Part shown: piece after piece, positions 38,201 through 46,289 of the stretch
Layout of the letters: every line of letters begins with the position of its first letter
Position numbering within the stretch: the stretch's first letter is position 1
DNA from: Odobenus rosmarus divergens
Lineage: Eukaryota > Chordata > Mammalia > Carnivora > Odobenidae
Assembly: GCF_000321225.1 (NCBI RefSeq)
Contig: NW_004450302.1
Coordinates: 4,648,948-4,712,947, forward strand
Direction of reading: 5' to 3'
DNA length: 64,000 nucleotides
Translations under genes and position numbers: made by a program
The notes under the pieces: generated by a model
Database searches by the model: none
Seen by the model: only the letters and a program-made list of their open reading frames with translations
Told to the model about the DNA's origin: nothing

Positions 38201-41200
38201 CCCAGAGGGCAGTGGCTCCTTGAGGACTTTCAGCGCGACTAGGGTGTCTCAGATGCTCTGATCCGTACAACCACCTACTGAGATAGGTGCTTGTATTTCC
38301 AAAATGCAGATGGGGTGGGGGGGGGGGGCGGGGGGGGGGGTTGTCAAGTCTCTTGCCCAGGGTCACACTAGCAAGTAAACAGTAGCGGCAGGACCACACC
38401 CAGCTCCTCTTCCCCTGGCACCACGCTCCCTGCACAAACACTGGGACTGGGAGGCAGCCAGAGTTTGGCTCCAGCGGCCCGAGTTGGCACCCGGTGAAGC
38501 TGGTCAGTGTTTGGTGGGATGGGCACTGGGCCCAGGCTCCCCGCAGCCCCAGGGTCCTGGGACTTCCCCCAGCTCTGTCCTCACTGCTCCCTCCCTCACT
38601 GCTTGCCAGAGGCTATTTGTGGAGCCTCCTTGGTAGAGACTTTGGCTAGGCTGGATGGCTCCAGAGGAAACATTCTATTGGTGCCCACATCTTGGCCCAG
38701 GCATCACAGTCCTGCCTGGCCTCCCCTGCCCCAGATCAGTCCCTGCTCCCCACTAAAAGGCCACTCTGGCACTGGTGGGCCACAGGGAACTCTGACTTTA
38801 TCTCTGGAGGGGCCCGGGGCTGAAGCCAGGCGGGCTCCATCCCCCCAGACAAAGGTTGGCTGCCATCCAGGTATGGTTCTGCCCTCATCCCTGTGCCTGT
38901 GGCTCAGGGAGGGGTGTGAAGTTCCCTGGAACCAGACTGTTCTGATGACGGTCTTCTACACCTTGCCCTGGTCCCCACCCAAACCTCCTGGCCGAAGCCC
39001 CTGTACACAGAGTGATTTTCCAGTCCCGAGGAGGGATTCCGCCCCAACCCCAGGCAGCCCCATCTGGGTATCACAGGGCAGAAAGGACTGAGCAAGGCTG
39101 CAGCCAGGAGATGCGTCTGGTGACCAGGGTGGGCAAAGGGCCATCAGTGCTCTGGGGGATAGTGAGGCACAGCCAGTCTTCTCCGTGGGGAGACACCTGG
39201 AGTCTTGAGCCAAAGGCTGACAGTGCTATGTGGCTCTCGCCTTTGCCCCTTCATGGAGGCCCTGAGTGCCCTCCCTGCCACCTGGAAGCCCCTGGTCCTT
39301 GGGCCCCACTCAGCTGAAATGGACCTGGGAATGCAGTGCGGTGTGGATGTGTGTGAGCTGGGGAAGAGGGAGGACATTCGCCAGGGCCTCTGGGGGACAT
39401 GGAGGTCTTCTTCCTCGGCTGTTTGCTTTCCCCTCACCCCCCAGTCCCCCACCCCACCTCAGCACACATGGACACCCCCCCCCACCAAGAACAGGGTCTC
39501 TTTGTGGGCCTGATTTGCCCAGCTCCTCTGGAAAGCTTCTCAATAAACAAACCTTCCTTTATGGGGTGGTAGGTTTCCTGGAGACAGGAAAAATACAGCA
39601 GAGGAGGGATGGAAGGCCCAGCAGGAAGAGGGGGCTCCTGCCCACAGCAGGGGGTTCAGGAGCACTGGACATGCCTCCTAGGGGCCATCGCTGGGGCGAG
39701 GGCAGCCCCAGCTCCGTCTATAAGTGGGAAGCCTCAGAGGGCAGTGGCTCAGACTAGGGACAGGGACAGCAGGGCAGGCTTTAGGGTGCGGATGAGGCAA
39801 GATGAGGGACAGAGGTGGCAGAGCTCCTCTCCTTGGAGCTAGCCAGAGAGACAGAAGCAATTTTCGGGGAGAAGGGATGGCGCCCAGCCGTGGCCCCAGA
39901 CCCGCGGAGCCTCGAGGCAGAAGAGGAGCCAGGGCAGAGCCCTGCGGCCAGCAGCTCACCTTCTCCAGGTTGGTGTTGTCCAGCCAGAGGGTCTCCAGGT
40001 ATCTGCCGAAAGACTGGAAGGCACCGTCAGGAATGCTTTTCAGGGGGTTGTGGGACAGCTTCAGCTCCTCCAGCACCCGCAGCTTGCTGAGAGCCGCCGA
40101 GGGGTAGCTGGACAGCTGGTTCCTGTCCAGGTGGAACTTGGCGAGGTTCTCCACGTCGTCCAGAGCGCCGGGCTGCAGCGCACTGAGTGCATTTTCAGAC
40201 AGGTAGAGCCAGCGCAGGTCCTTGGCGCCCTGGAAGGCGCCAGCGCGCAGCTCACGGATCTTGTTGTTGTTGAGCTGCAGGATGAAGAGGTTGACCAGCG
40301 GGGAGAGCAGCCCCCGGGGCAGCTCGGTCACCTTGTTGTGGTCCAGGTAGAGGTAGGTGAGCTCAGTCAGGCCGTCAAAGGCGCCGGTGCGCAGCACGCG
40401 GATGTCGTTGTGGGACAGGTACAAGTAGATGAGCTGCTTGAGGCCTCGGAAGGCGCCGGCCGCCACCTCGCGGGTCTGGCAGTGCTGCAGGTGCAGCGAC
40501 ACGAGGTTTGGCATGGCCCGAAACGAGTTGGCGGCCAGCACCGGGAAGTTGTTGCGCTGCAGGTTGAGCAGCTTGGTCTTCTCTGACACCTTGGGGATCT
40601 TCTGCAGCCCCACCTTGTCGCAGATGACGTGCTGCAGGTCGCCGTGGCAGTGGCAGTTCTGGGGGCAGGCGGCCAGTGCCGGCAGGAGGCCGGCCAGGAG
40701 GCCAAGACTGAGCAAGAGCATCGGACGGGCCATGGCCGGGACACCTGGGGCTGGGGCCTGGGGGGCAGCGGCGTCGGGGCGCGGGTAGCGGCAAGTCCTC
40801 GGCGCTGCGGGCTCCCGCCCTCTTTATACGGTGGCCCTGACCGCAGCCGGCAGCCGGAGCCAGCTCCTACGTGGAGCATCCAGGCCACCGGGCTTAACTC
40901 CCTCCCGCCCAGAGATGCGCCCCCGCCCTCGATGGGGAGGGGTGGGGCCCTGCCCCCAGCTGGGGACCGTGCGGGGGGCCGGGGCCATGACCCCCGGGGC
41001 CTCGTCCCCGAGCCCCGGCCCCTTTTCTCCCTGCGCTCAGATCCTGCCTCCCTCCCGATCCCCCACCTCCTTTCCCCATCCTTTGGGGGCTGGGGGTACG
41101 GGTGCCTCCAGAGCCCCGAGTTTACACCGAAGAGGGAGGCGTTCCCGAACTTGTTTGCACAAGTTCGCGCCCCCATGCCACCCTCCCCCCCCCCCATGCA

Positions 41201-44200
41201 CACTCGGCGCGGCGCCCTGGCCCCGGGGAGAGAGGAAGCGGGGCCGGACGGCCGGACGCGAGTCTCGCCGCGGTTGGCCGGCCGGCGGCGCTTTAATGGC
41301 ACTGTTGTGCGGCGCCGGCCGAGCGTGAGAGCCGCGCTGGCGGCGGGCTCCCCCTTCCGGCTGGACAGCGGGCCAACCCTAAGGAGATGGGCGCTCCTTC
41401 CCCGCCGCAGGAGCTGCTCTCCTGCCCCTCTCCCCGCCCCGGGCTTGAATTTCTGTCCCCGGCACTCCTGTCCCACGGTTGAAGGCGAACCAGAAATGTG
41501 GGAACAGGGGTGGGGAGTGGGGAGGCGACCCGCAGAACTCACAGACACACCTGACGACCACAGGCCACGAGTGGGGACAACTGAAGGAGCACAGTCGCAC
41601 CATCTCCCCCCTTCCCACCCCTCTCCCCACCCTTCATCTCCCTAAAATATCTCCATCTCCTCATCCCCACCCCCAGTGGTCAGGACCTGCCCCTGAGGGG
41701 TCTCTCAGGGTGGTGGCCAGAGTGGCGCCAAGGTGTACTTGGCAGAGGCCAGACCTGGGCAGTGGCCCCAGGACTATGGGGGGGGGCAGTGTCAGGTCCT
41801 GGCTACCAGGGACCAGCCCTGGATGGCTCTGGTCCTGTGGGCAGCCCTGCCGCGGCTGACCAGGTCTCTGTGTCCACTTGCCAGCCACGGTGTCCGGATT
41901 CCTGTGGAAAGGGAAAGGGAGGCAGGCAGGGTCTGAGTTCCGGGCTGCCCAGTTGGGGTTGTTGTCTGTGTTTGAGAGGGGGAGGGGCGGGGCCAGACCC
42001 CAGCAGTGTGCCAGCTAACACAAAAGAAACTGGGGGTGGGGGGTGGGGTGGAGGATGGACAAAGGCCTGTTGTCTTTGCTGATCAGGAGCTAGCCCCTCT
42101 CCCAAGCTCCTTTCACCCATTGCCTCCAGAGGGGGGTCATAGTTGGCTCAGAACATTCCCTGGTGGTATTTAAGGCTCCTCCAAGGCTGGCTTCTGGTTT
42201 TCTGTTGCTCAGGATGTTCCAACCACTAGAAGTGTTAGATGGTGAGCGTGCCACTGGCTTTTAAACCCTTGCTTTGGCTACATTTTGCATTTTGATGGAA
42301 GTAAATTTACAGGAAACTCTCCAAAGCTTGGGGATCACCCACCCCAAGGCCAGGCATTGATCCCAGGTTTCGGGTGGTTTGTATCTGCACAGTTCCCAGC
42401 TAGGCCCAGGTGGGCTGGCTCTCTCATCAAGTTTATGAGACCTTCAGTTTGGAAGGGAGGGGCAGGGGATGTTGTGGTCTGAGATCAGGAAGGGGGTGCT
42501 AAGACGGCCTAGGGCTGAGGGAGAGAAGGCGGGGGCATCGGTAACACAGGGAACCACAGGCTCAGGCATGTGGCTGGTCCAGGAAGCCGGGAAACGGCGC
42601 TGACTGGGAAAGAATGGCTTCCCTGCTCTCAATTTTAATTCAGACCTGGGGACCCTGCTAGTTGAGCTAGTCAGCTCAGCACCCCAATGCCTCTGCCTCC
42701 GGACCCCTGCCCTCTGCCCAAACGTCAGTTCTCACCACTCAGCTGCCTTCCACTTTCTCCTGGGTCCCTTCCCATTCCTCCAGGGTAGCTCGCCCTCCCC
42801 TCTGCAGCCCCAGGGCTCCCTCCAAACACCCTGCCCCAATCCTCTAGGTGGCTTACGGAACCACTGAGAACAGCCCTGTGACCTTCATGAACTTCACCGA
42901 GGACACTGTGGAGCGGAAGGCAGAAAGCGTGGGCAGAATTATGCCTCACACAGAGGTGAGCCCCAGCCCCAGCCCTTCAGACCCCACCTCCTATCACTCA
43001 GCTTGGGTGCATTCCCTGGGGACGTTTATTGTCTTCAATTAGCCGTACACTCCCTCCTGGGCTGAGGCCTGAGAGGGAAGAGCTGGGGCACTGGCGGCCG
43101 TGAGCAGCCGCCGGCTGAACCCTGCAGCCTCCCTTCCTGTCTGAGGTGTGTTTTTGCCAAGCCCCACTGCCTGTCTCAGGGCAGTCAGGACAGCCTCAAA
43201 GAGGAGCCAGAGCAGAGATTTTTCCTACATAGCTCTTTCTCTCCCATAGCCTGCCCCCTGCTCCGCCCCGCCTTCCGCAGAGCACCTCTGTTTGCTTGGC
43301 ATAAACACTCCATTTCCCAAGCAGCCCGTCCCTCTGAGGGCCCCTTGCACCTTGAAGGCTGACCCAGGACATCTCTCCCTCTGAAATTCCCAGCCGTGGC
43401 TCCTTGCCTGCCCCAACACAGGTGCTTGATGCCAGCCTGCACCTGGTTTCCCCTGCCTCCTTGTGCCCTGGCCCCTCTGGGGTCACTGCCCACGCAGCCC
43501 TTCCCCGGAGGCTCGCCACCATCCTGGGGCAGACCGCTCCTGCCCCGCTCCATGGGGTGAGTGTGCAGTGGCATTAGCCCCTTCCCAGGTGTCTGCAGTC
43601 TCACTGCCACTCGCCGGGGTGCCCACCTGCAAGGTAGACGGGCAAGCGGAGTTCGCCCCATTTCCCAGATGCAGCTCCCGAGGCACACAGACCAGGCTTT
43701 CCTTGCACGTTGGCTGTGGCTCCTTTCTGTGCTAGGGCTCTCTGACTCTGCCTCTCTGCCTTCTCCTGTCCCCATGGCCCTGCCACACCAGCTCCCCAGC
43801 CTCCTTAGTCGCTGCTTGATGGGAAATAAGAGGAGACTCCCTTCTCTTCTGCAGTGTTTGTAATTTTTCAGCTGGCCTGGCCCTCCACGGGCCTCGTCCT
43901 CTGCACCAGCGGCCGCCACCTCCACTTCCCTTCAGCTCCTTGCCTGCACCCTTCTTCCAGCCCAGCTCACATGTCTGGCTGCTGGGGGATCCGCTCCCTT
44001 CCCTGGATTGGGATGAGCAGAGCCAGGGGGTGGAAAAGCAAAACCCCTTCCACCCCCGTCCCCAAGGGCCCCCCCTCCCTCCTGAGGTGAGGGCGCAGGA
44101 GGCCCCAGCCTGAGGCTGCTCCCGTCCCAGGCCCAGATTGTGAACGTGAAGACGGGGACGCTGGTGGAGCTGAACACGCCCGGAGAGCTGTGCATCCGCG

Positions 44201-45756
44201 GGTACTGTGTCATGCTGGGCTACTGGGGTGAGCCCCAGAAGACCGAGGAGACGATTGGACAGGACAAGTGGTATCGGACAGGGTGAGAAGGCAGCTCAGG
44301 GCCTCGGAGAGGCTGGGGGCAGTGGGGGTGGGTTGGGGGCGGGCGGTCTGAAGCTGAGCTGGAAACATTAAACTACAACAGGGAGAACAGTGTCTGCAAA
44401 ATCTGAGCCAAGACTCACTCATCTGTCCCCTGAACAAGTTCTCATCATGCGCCTCCCAGGGCCAACGCTGTTCTGGACGCTGGCGGTCCGAGGGGAGGCA
44501 AGAGGAGGGTCCTGCTCTTACTCTCCACCTGTCTAAACACCATGAAGACAGTAAAATAGGGTCAGAGGAAAGAAAGTGGCAGTGATGGAGAGGGGCGCTT
44601 CTCTTAGACTCGGGGGGGATCAGAGAAAGCCTCTGTAAGGTAGACATGTTTGAACTGAGACCCGATTGATTAAAAAAAAAAAAGAAAAGAAACCCTCCAT
44701 GAAAAGCATATCTACAGAATGTCTTGTTCGTGCCATATCCCCCAGACTCTAGAGCAGTGCGAGAGACACAGTAGGTGCTCAATAAATGTCTGACGAATAA
44801 GGGAGCGAGCCAGTCAGAGGAAGCAGAGGTGAGAGGCCATTCCTGGGCTTTCCTCACAGAGACATAGCCGTGATGGACAAGCAGGGCTTCTGCAAGATCG
44901 TCGGCCGCTCCAAGGATATGATCATCCGGGGCGGCGAGAACATCTACCCCGCGGAGCTCGAGGACTTCTTCCACACACACCCGCAGGTGCAGGAAGTGCA
45001 GGTGAGGCACCCGGCCCAGGTGAGCACCCAGGAACAGGAACTGGGGATGGGCATGGCAGTATCTAATAAAATGTCTCTGGCTCGGGAAGGTGGTGGGAGT
45101 GAAGGATGACCGGATGGGGGAGGAAGTCTGTGCCTGCATTCGCCTGAAGAAGGGAGAAAAGACTACGGAGGAGGAGATCAAGGCTTTCTGCAAAGGGAAG
45201 GTGGGAGCCTCAACCGCCCCAAGCTGATGTTGTTTCGTTCTTCAGCCCTCTCTCCCTGCCAGCCAGCCCGCCCACGGTCCCACTGTCCCAGGTTTCACCT
45301 GCACCCCATCTCCCTAAACCTATGACCTCGCCCAGCCTCACGCTTTATCTCCCTCTGGTCCACAGATCTCCCACTTCAAGATTCCCCGATATGTCGTGTT
45401 TGTCACAAACTACCCCCTCACCGTCTCAGGAAAGGTGTGTAAAGGGACCAGAGAGGGGCAGGGTGGCCTGGGGTCCTAGGTTCCCAGAAGGCCTAGGTGG
45501 CCCCACCTATGCCTCCCTCAGCAGTGAGCAAAAGAGTCTGTCCAGAAGCTGGCAGTAGGATGACCAAGTAGCTCATCCCTGTTTGTCCCAAACTTTCCTG
45601 GCTTTACCCTAAAAAACTCCTCAGTCTCAGGCAAACCAAGCCAGCTGGTCACTGTTGCTGGCAGAGGCCCCGAGCCTGGCTCTCACTCTCTTCTTTTTCC
45701 TCTAGATCCAGAAATTCAAACTTCGAGAGCAGATGGAACAACATCTAAACCTGTGA
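14091..45756 (+). CDS. ACSF2: ACSF2, mitochondrial medium-chain acyl-CoA synthetase family member 2 (16 coding exons)
   Basis: ACSF2 activates fatty acids to acyl-CoA through an acyl-adenylate, using ATP and CoA, and is placed in mitochondria. Coding exons: 14091-14218, 33090-33285, 33658-33786, 34038-34091, 34335-34453, 34570-34735, 35280-35375, 35509-35666, 35964-36055, 36328-36404, 42848-42955, 44131-44282, 44860-45001, 45090-45200, 45366-45434, 45706-45756. They join in frame to 615 residues, the length I remember for human. The N-terminus ([17 protein letters not shown]) is Arg-rich without acids, as in mitochondrial presequences. ANL-family motifs seen: [15 protein letters not shown] (from residue 263, P-loop), YGTTE (408-412), YRTGD (489-493), [18 protein letters not shown] (507-524) and the C-terminal catalytic Lys in [11 protein letters not shown] (K599). 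The start was chosen for its Kozak context (gccATGg) and presequence. Human has Trp in YxTGD where this has Arg, from memory. CHAD is nested antisense in intron 10. Confidence 0.97.
15263..15451 (+). mobile_element. SINEC, full length
   Basis: The complete head and body end in an aaag-rich tail. The flanking duplications aagacagctgggttt and aagacagctaggttt differ at one base. Confidence 0.92.
15890..16060 (+). repeat. L2-like remnant
   Basis: 'attcaacagacattcctgag' followed by 'aagcacctggtgggtgctat' and 'gacttgcagcctagtggg' has the order of an ancient LINE2-type repeat. It is strongly diverged. Confidence 0.45.
16195..16320 (+). repeat. MIR remnant
   Basis: 'actttgaagccagactgctt', 'ccactgtgtgaccttgagtg' and 'cctaacctctgagcc' follow the MIR consensus order. 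Confidence 0.75.
16438..16610 (+). mobile_element. SINEC
   Basis: It starts ggggcacctgggtggttcag and ends in a long A run. The sequence agtaggagag is perfectly repeated directly before it and after its tail. Confidence 0.92.
17492..17690 (-). mobile_element. SINEC, inverted, exact target duplication
   Basis: The 17-bp sequence taaatgaccttgttttc lies on both sides without a mismatch. Together with the intact (gaga)n body this suggests a fairly young insertion. It is antisense to ACSF2. Confidence 0.93.
17997..18181 (-). mobile_element. SINEC, inverted
   Basis: It runs from aaaatattttatttacttat to gagccaccccagcgccgcc. Confidence 0.88.
18205..18355 (+). repeat. MIR remnant
   Basis: 'gttgaagccaggcagatctg' and 'ggttcaaatg' followed by a decayed core are MIR-like. 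Confidence 0.55.
18775..18895 (+). repeat. MIR remnant
   Basis: 'ttaggcaagtcactcaatct' and 'ctctgccccttggctggttg' match the MIR core region. Confidence 0.65.
19620..19985 (-). repeat. hAT-type DNA transposon remnant
   Basis: 'gtgagccacacatgtaattt' ... 'cacagccacacatgactagc' ... 'ggttactgtatagatagcac' is the text of a known hAT-Charlie-related mammalian repeat with subterminal 'agccacatgtggct' motifs. I am not sure of the family name. Confidence 0.5.
20340..21790 (-). repeat. L1 LINE 3' fragment, inverted, interrupted by a SINEC
   Basis: 'ttatttggaagatatttgga', 'ctttccatgggcttatttgc' and 'tttatgtattctaggtacta' are phrases of the inverted L1 3' part. The frames are broken throughout. Confidence 0.85.
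21330..21529 (-). mobile_element. SINEC inserted in an L1
   Basis: It is complete, from aaagattttatttatttatt to gagccacccaggcgcccc. The copies atcttttcaccctc and atctttttaccctc flank it. Confidence 0.92.
22517..22705 (+). mobile_element. SINEC, full length
   Basis: The head is ggggcgcctgggtggctgag and the tail is aaataaatgaaatctttaaa followed by A and G runs. Confidence 0.9.
22730..23590 (-). repeat. Diverged L1-like sequence
   Basis: Phrases such as 'aacaaacacctaggtaccta' near 22745, 'attgctgtgttaaagagttg' and 'ttctttgcccatttatt' near 23460 resemble old L1 3' segments. The strand and exact limits are uncertain. Confidence 0.4.
24611..24722 (+). mobile_element. SINEC, internally and 3' shortened
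   Basis: The head cagggcgcctgggtggctca is followed by a deleted body and ends 'ccccctgcttgtgctt' without a tail. Confidence 0.85.
26140..26240 (+). repeat. CA-rich low-complexity tract
   Basis: Interrupted (CA)n with CCACA and ATACA units covers about 100 bp. It is probably length-variable between individuals. Confidence 0.9.
26454..26649 (-). mobile_element. SINEC, inverted
   Basis: It runs from a T run and aaagattttatttatttgac to gagccaccaggcacccc. Confidence 0.9.
27590..28400 (-). repeat. L1 LINE 3' fragment, inverted
   Basis: 'aagtgtacaattcagtagtt', 'aataatattccattgtatgg', 'aattgctgggtcataaggta' and 'ccatatatcttctttggaaa' are classic inverted L1 phrases. No intact frame remains. Confidence 0.88.
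28733..29150 (+). mobile_element. Tigger-like nonautonomous DNA transposon (MER2-like)
   Basis: It begins cagtagtctctcatccatgg and 'gggatacgttccaagagccc', contains 'gcacc' and 'aacaataataacag' AT-rich text, and ends 'ccgtgggtaactgcagatga' with a weak inverted copy of the start. This matches my memory of the MER2/Tigger group. The transposase is absent. Confidence 0.65.
29470..30130. other. Non-repetitive island in ACSF2 intron 1 with a perfect CRE
   Basis: No recognisable repeat covers this stretch, unlike its neighbours. It contains the palindromic cAMP-response element TGACGTCA at 29538-29545. Several short ORFs overlap here, but none shows a recognisable domain. An intronic regulatory element is an inference. 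Confidence 0.35.
30225..30295. repeat. (GTTT)n-rich low-complexity tract
   Basis: Repeated gttt and T-rich units lie inside ACSF2 intron 1. A similar gtttt-rich tract lies at about 32822-32877. Confidence 0.85.
30600..30745 (-). repeat. L1 LINE fragment, inverted
   Basis: 'ttagattccacgtataagtg' and 'tcttatttcacttagc'-type text with 'atcctccagctttatccttg' is a familiar inverted L1 phrase. Confidence 0.7.
31303..31411 (+). mobile_element. SINEC of the short type
   Basis: It begins gggctcctgggtgacttggt and ends 'ggcgtggagcctattttaaa'. Confidence 0.8.
31412..31599 (+). mobile_element. SINEC directly behind another SINEC
   Basis: It starts gagtgcctgagtggttcagt in or after the A-rich tail of the preceding copy and keeps a full CT-rich body. 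Confidence 0.85.
31647..31842 (-). mobile_element. SINEC, inverted, exact target duplication
   Basis: It runs from aaagattttatttatttatt to gagccacccaggcgcccc. The 12-bp repeat gataatatcccc occurs perfectly on both sides. It lies opposite in orientation to the copy 48 bp upstream. Confidence 0.93.
31843..33060. other. End of ACSF2 intron 1, unique sequence
   Basis: This stretch is GC-rich with several overlapping ORFs on both strands (up to 186 codons on the plus strand at 32038-32598), but none resembles a known family and no splice pattern supports them. A T-rich (gtttt) tract lies at 32822-32877. I see no gene. Confidence 0.5.
34736..35279 (+). other. ACSF2 intron 6 with an L2 3' end
   Basis: Around 35060-35160 the text 'acagagaccttaccttccac' ... 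'cacctggcaccgtgcaggcg' ... 'cagtgaatgaatgga' is an L2 3' terminus. The rest is unique. Confidence 0.5.
36593..36790 (+). mobile_element. SINEC, full length, exact target duplication
   Basis: The flanking aataggtgac copies are identical. The body and aataaataaataaaatc tail are well kept, so this looks young. It is sense to ACSF2 and antisense to CHAD, just past the CHAD 3' end. Confidence 0.93.
37568..40733 (-). CDS. CHAD: CHAD, chondroadherin, small leucine-rich cartilage matrix protein (3 coding exons)
   Basis: Chondroadherin is a secreted class IV small leucine-rich protein of cartilage and bone matrix that binds collagen, integrin alpha2beta1 and heparan sulfate. Coding exons in transcription order are 39960-40733, 37970-38133 and 37568-37709. 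They join in frame to 359 residues, the length I remember for human. Residues 1-22 ([20 protein letters not shown]...) are a signal peptide. Cysteines at 23, 27, 29 and 38 form the N-terminal cap ([16 protein letters not shown]). About ten LRRs follow (for example [42 protein letters not shown]). The C-terminal cap has Cys304, 306, 326 and 346, and the protein ends in the basic tail [13 protein letters not shown], the heparan-binding part. The start has context gccATGg directly before the signal peptide. The gene lies wholly inside ACSF2 intron 10 on the other strand and has its own TATA promoter. The identification is very secure. Confidence 0.98.
38258..38402 (-). repeat. MIR remnant, inverted, interrupted by a G run
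   Basis: 'cctactgagataggtgcttg' on one side and 'gcccagggtcacactagcaa' on the other are the two halves of an inverted MIR. The G run is where the MIR core would be. Confidence 0.6.
38310..38342 (+). other. Long G run in CHAD intron 1, candidate G-quadruplex
   Basis: About 30 bases consist of two long G runs (roughly 13 and 10) broken by single other bases, on the plus strand (the ACSF2 sense strand). It sits within a MIR remnant. Confidence 0.8.
38403..39959 (-). other. CHAD intron 1, unique part
   Basis: This is GC-rich intronic DNA shared by CHAD and ACSF2. ORFs such as 38507-39091 on the plus strand show no recognisable domain or splice logic. I see no separate gene. Confidence 0.6.
39900..41420. 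promoter_or_regulatory. CHAD: CpG-rich block over CHAD exon 1 and promoter
   Basis: High GC and many CpG cover CHAD exon 1 and about 700 bp upstream. Long open frames on both strands here (for example 40367-41548 and 40629-41645) are a result of this composition. Confidence 0.65.
40821..40828 (-). promoter_or_regulatory. CHAD: TATA box of CHAD
   Basis: On the minus strand the sequence reads TATAAAGA, preceded by CCG and followed by GGGCGGGAG (a GC box). It lies 90 bp before the CHAD ATG, so transcription should start about 30 bp further along, giving a 5' UTR near 60 nt. The box sits in a CpG-rich block (about 39.9-41.4 kb). This is inference from position and consensus. Confidence 0.75.
42956..44130 (+). 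other. ACSF2: ACSF2 intron 11
   Basis: This is a unique intron of 1.2 kb. A 246-codon minus-strand open frame (43185-43925) lies in it but has no recognisable domain. I see no repeat of note. Confidence 0.6.
44700..44805 (+). repeat. L2 3' end in ACSF2 intron 12
   Basis: 'gtgccatatcccccagactc' followed by 'gacacagtaggtgctcaata' and 'aatgtctgacgaa' is the L2 3' terminus order. Confidence 0.6.
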
Positions 45757-45827
45757 ATAAGGGACTGGGGGTCCTCCCAGGCCCTCCCTGCCCTTCCCCC
45801 ACACTCCCGTCTGTCTTTGTGATTTGG

Positions 45828-45833
45828 CATAAA
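45828..45833 (+). terminator. ACSF2: Probable ACSF2 poly(A) signal (CATAAA variant)
   Basis: CATAAA occurs 72 bp after the ACSF2 stop codon and is followed by a T/GT-rich stretch (ctgttttctttggttggtct) that could be the downstream element. No canonical AATAAA occurs sooner; the next is near 46095. This is an inference from position. Confidence 0.45.
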
Positions 45834-46102
45834 GAGTTTCTCTGTTTTCTTTGGTTGGTCTCTTGCTGGCGTGCTCTCTTGGCAGCCACTCTGGGATGGA
45901 GAAAGGAGGAGGCACTTTCAGACCTCCCACTCCTTGTCACGATAGTGCTAAGCACTTTGGCGTGCATTATCTACTTAATTTAATTCTCATTCGATCCCTT
46001 TGAGATACCAACTCAATTCTTTTTTAAAGGTATAACTCCTTGCTTTTTCACATTGTTGTCAGATTAGTCCAGCAAGATGTATTCCTTTTAAAACAATAAA
46101 AG

Positions 46103-46288
46103 CTGGGGCTTCTGGGTGGCTCAGTTAAGCATCTGCCTTCGGCTCAGGTCACGATCTGGGGTCCTGGGATTCAGCCCCGCATTGGGCTCCCTGCTCAGCG
46201 GGGAGTCTGCTTCTCCCTCTCCCTCTGCCCCTCCCCCCCAACTTGTGCATGCTCTCTTTCACTCTTTCAAGTAAATAAAATTTTTAAA
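46103..46288 (+). mobile_element. SINEC
   Basis: The head is ggggcttctgggtggctcag, with a short deletion in the tRNA-like part, and the tail is aagtaaataaaattttt. Confidence 0.88.
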
Positions 46289-46289
46289 A

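Larger units (their letters stand above)
36405..42847. other. ACSF2 intron 10, host of CHAD
   Basis: The intron is 6.4 kb with donor CTGGTG|GTGAGT and acceptor cctctag|GTGGCT. It carries the whole CHAD gene in opposite orientation, one SINEC (36593-36790), a MIR piece and a G-run tract. From 41.4 to 42.8 kb I see unique sequence without a gene. Confidence 0.8.

Noticed and set aside
40050..40586. 178-codon plus-strand open frame rich in Val, Gln and Leu
   Set aside because: It is the antisense shadow of the CHAD leucine-rich repeats. The regular repeats remove stops on the other strand too.
40367..41548. 393-codon minus-strand open frame over CHAD exon 1 and promoter
   Set aside because: It overlaps the true CHAD frame in another phase. 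It consists of Ser/Thr/Cys/Arg/Pro-rich shadow sequence of the LRR repeats plus GC-rich upstream DNA, with no domain.
40629..41645. 338-codon plus-strand open frame antisense to CHAD
   Set aside because: It crosses the CHAD start, TATA box and CpG-rich flank. Pro/Arg-rich content and lack of stops are expected from high GC, and no family resemblance is seen.
43185..43925. 246-codon minus-strand open frame in ACSF2 intron 11
   Set aside because: It is low-complexity (Gly, Arg, Ala) with no recognisable domain, start context or splice logic.
44210..45193. 327-codon minus-strand open frame
   Set aside because: It is antisense to ACSF2 exons 12-14 and the introns between them, whose sense frame is certain.
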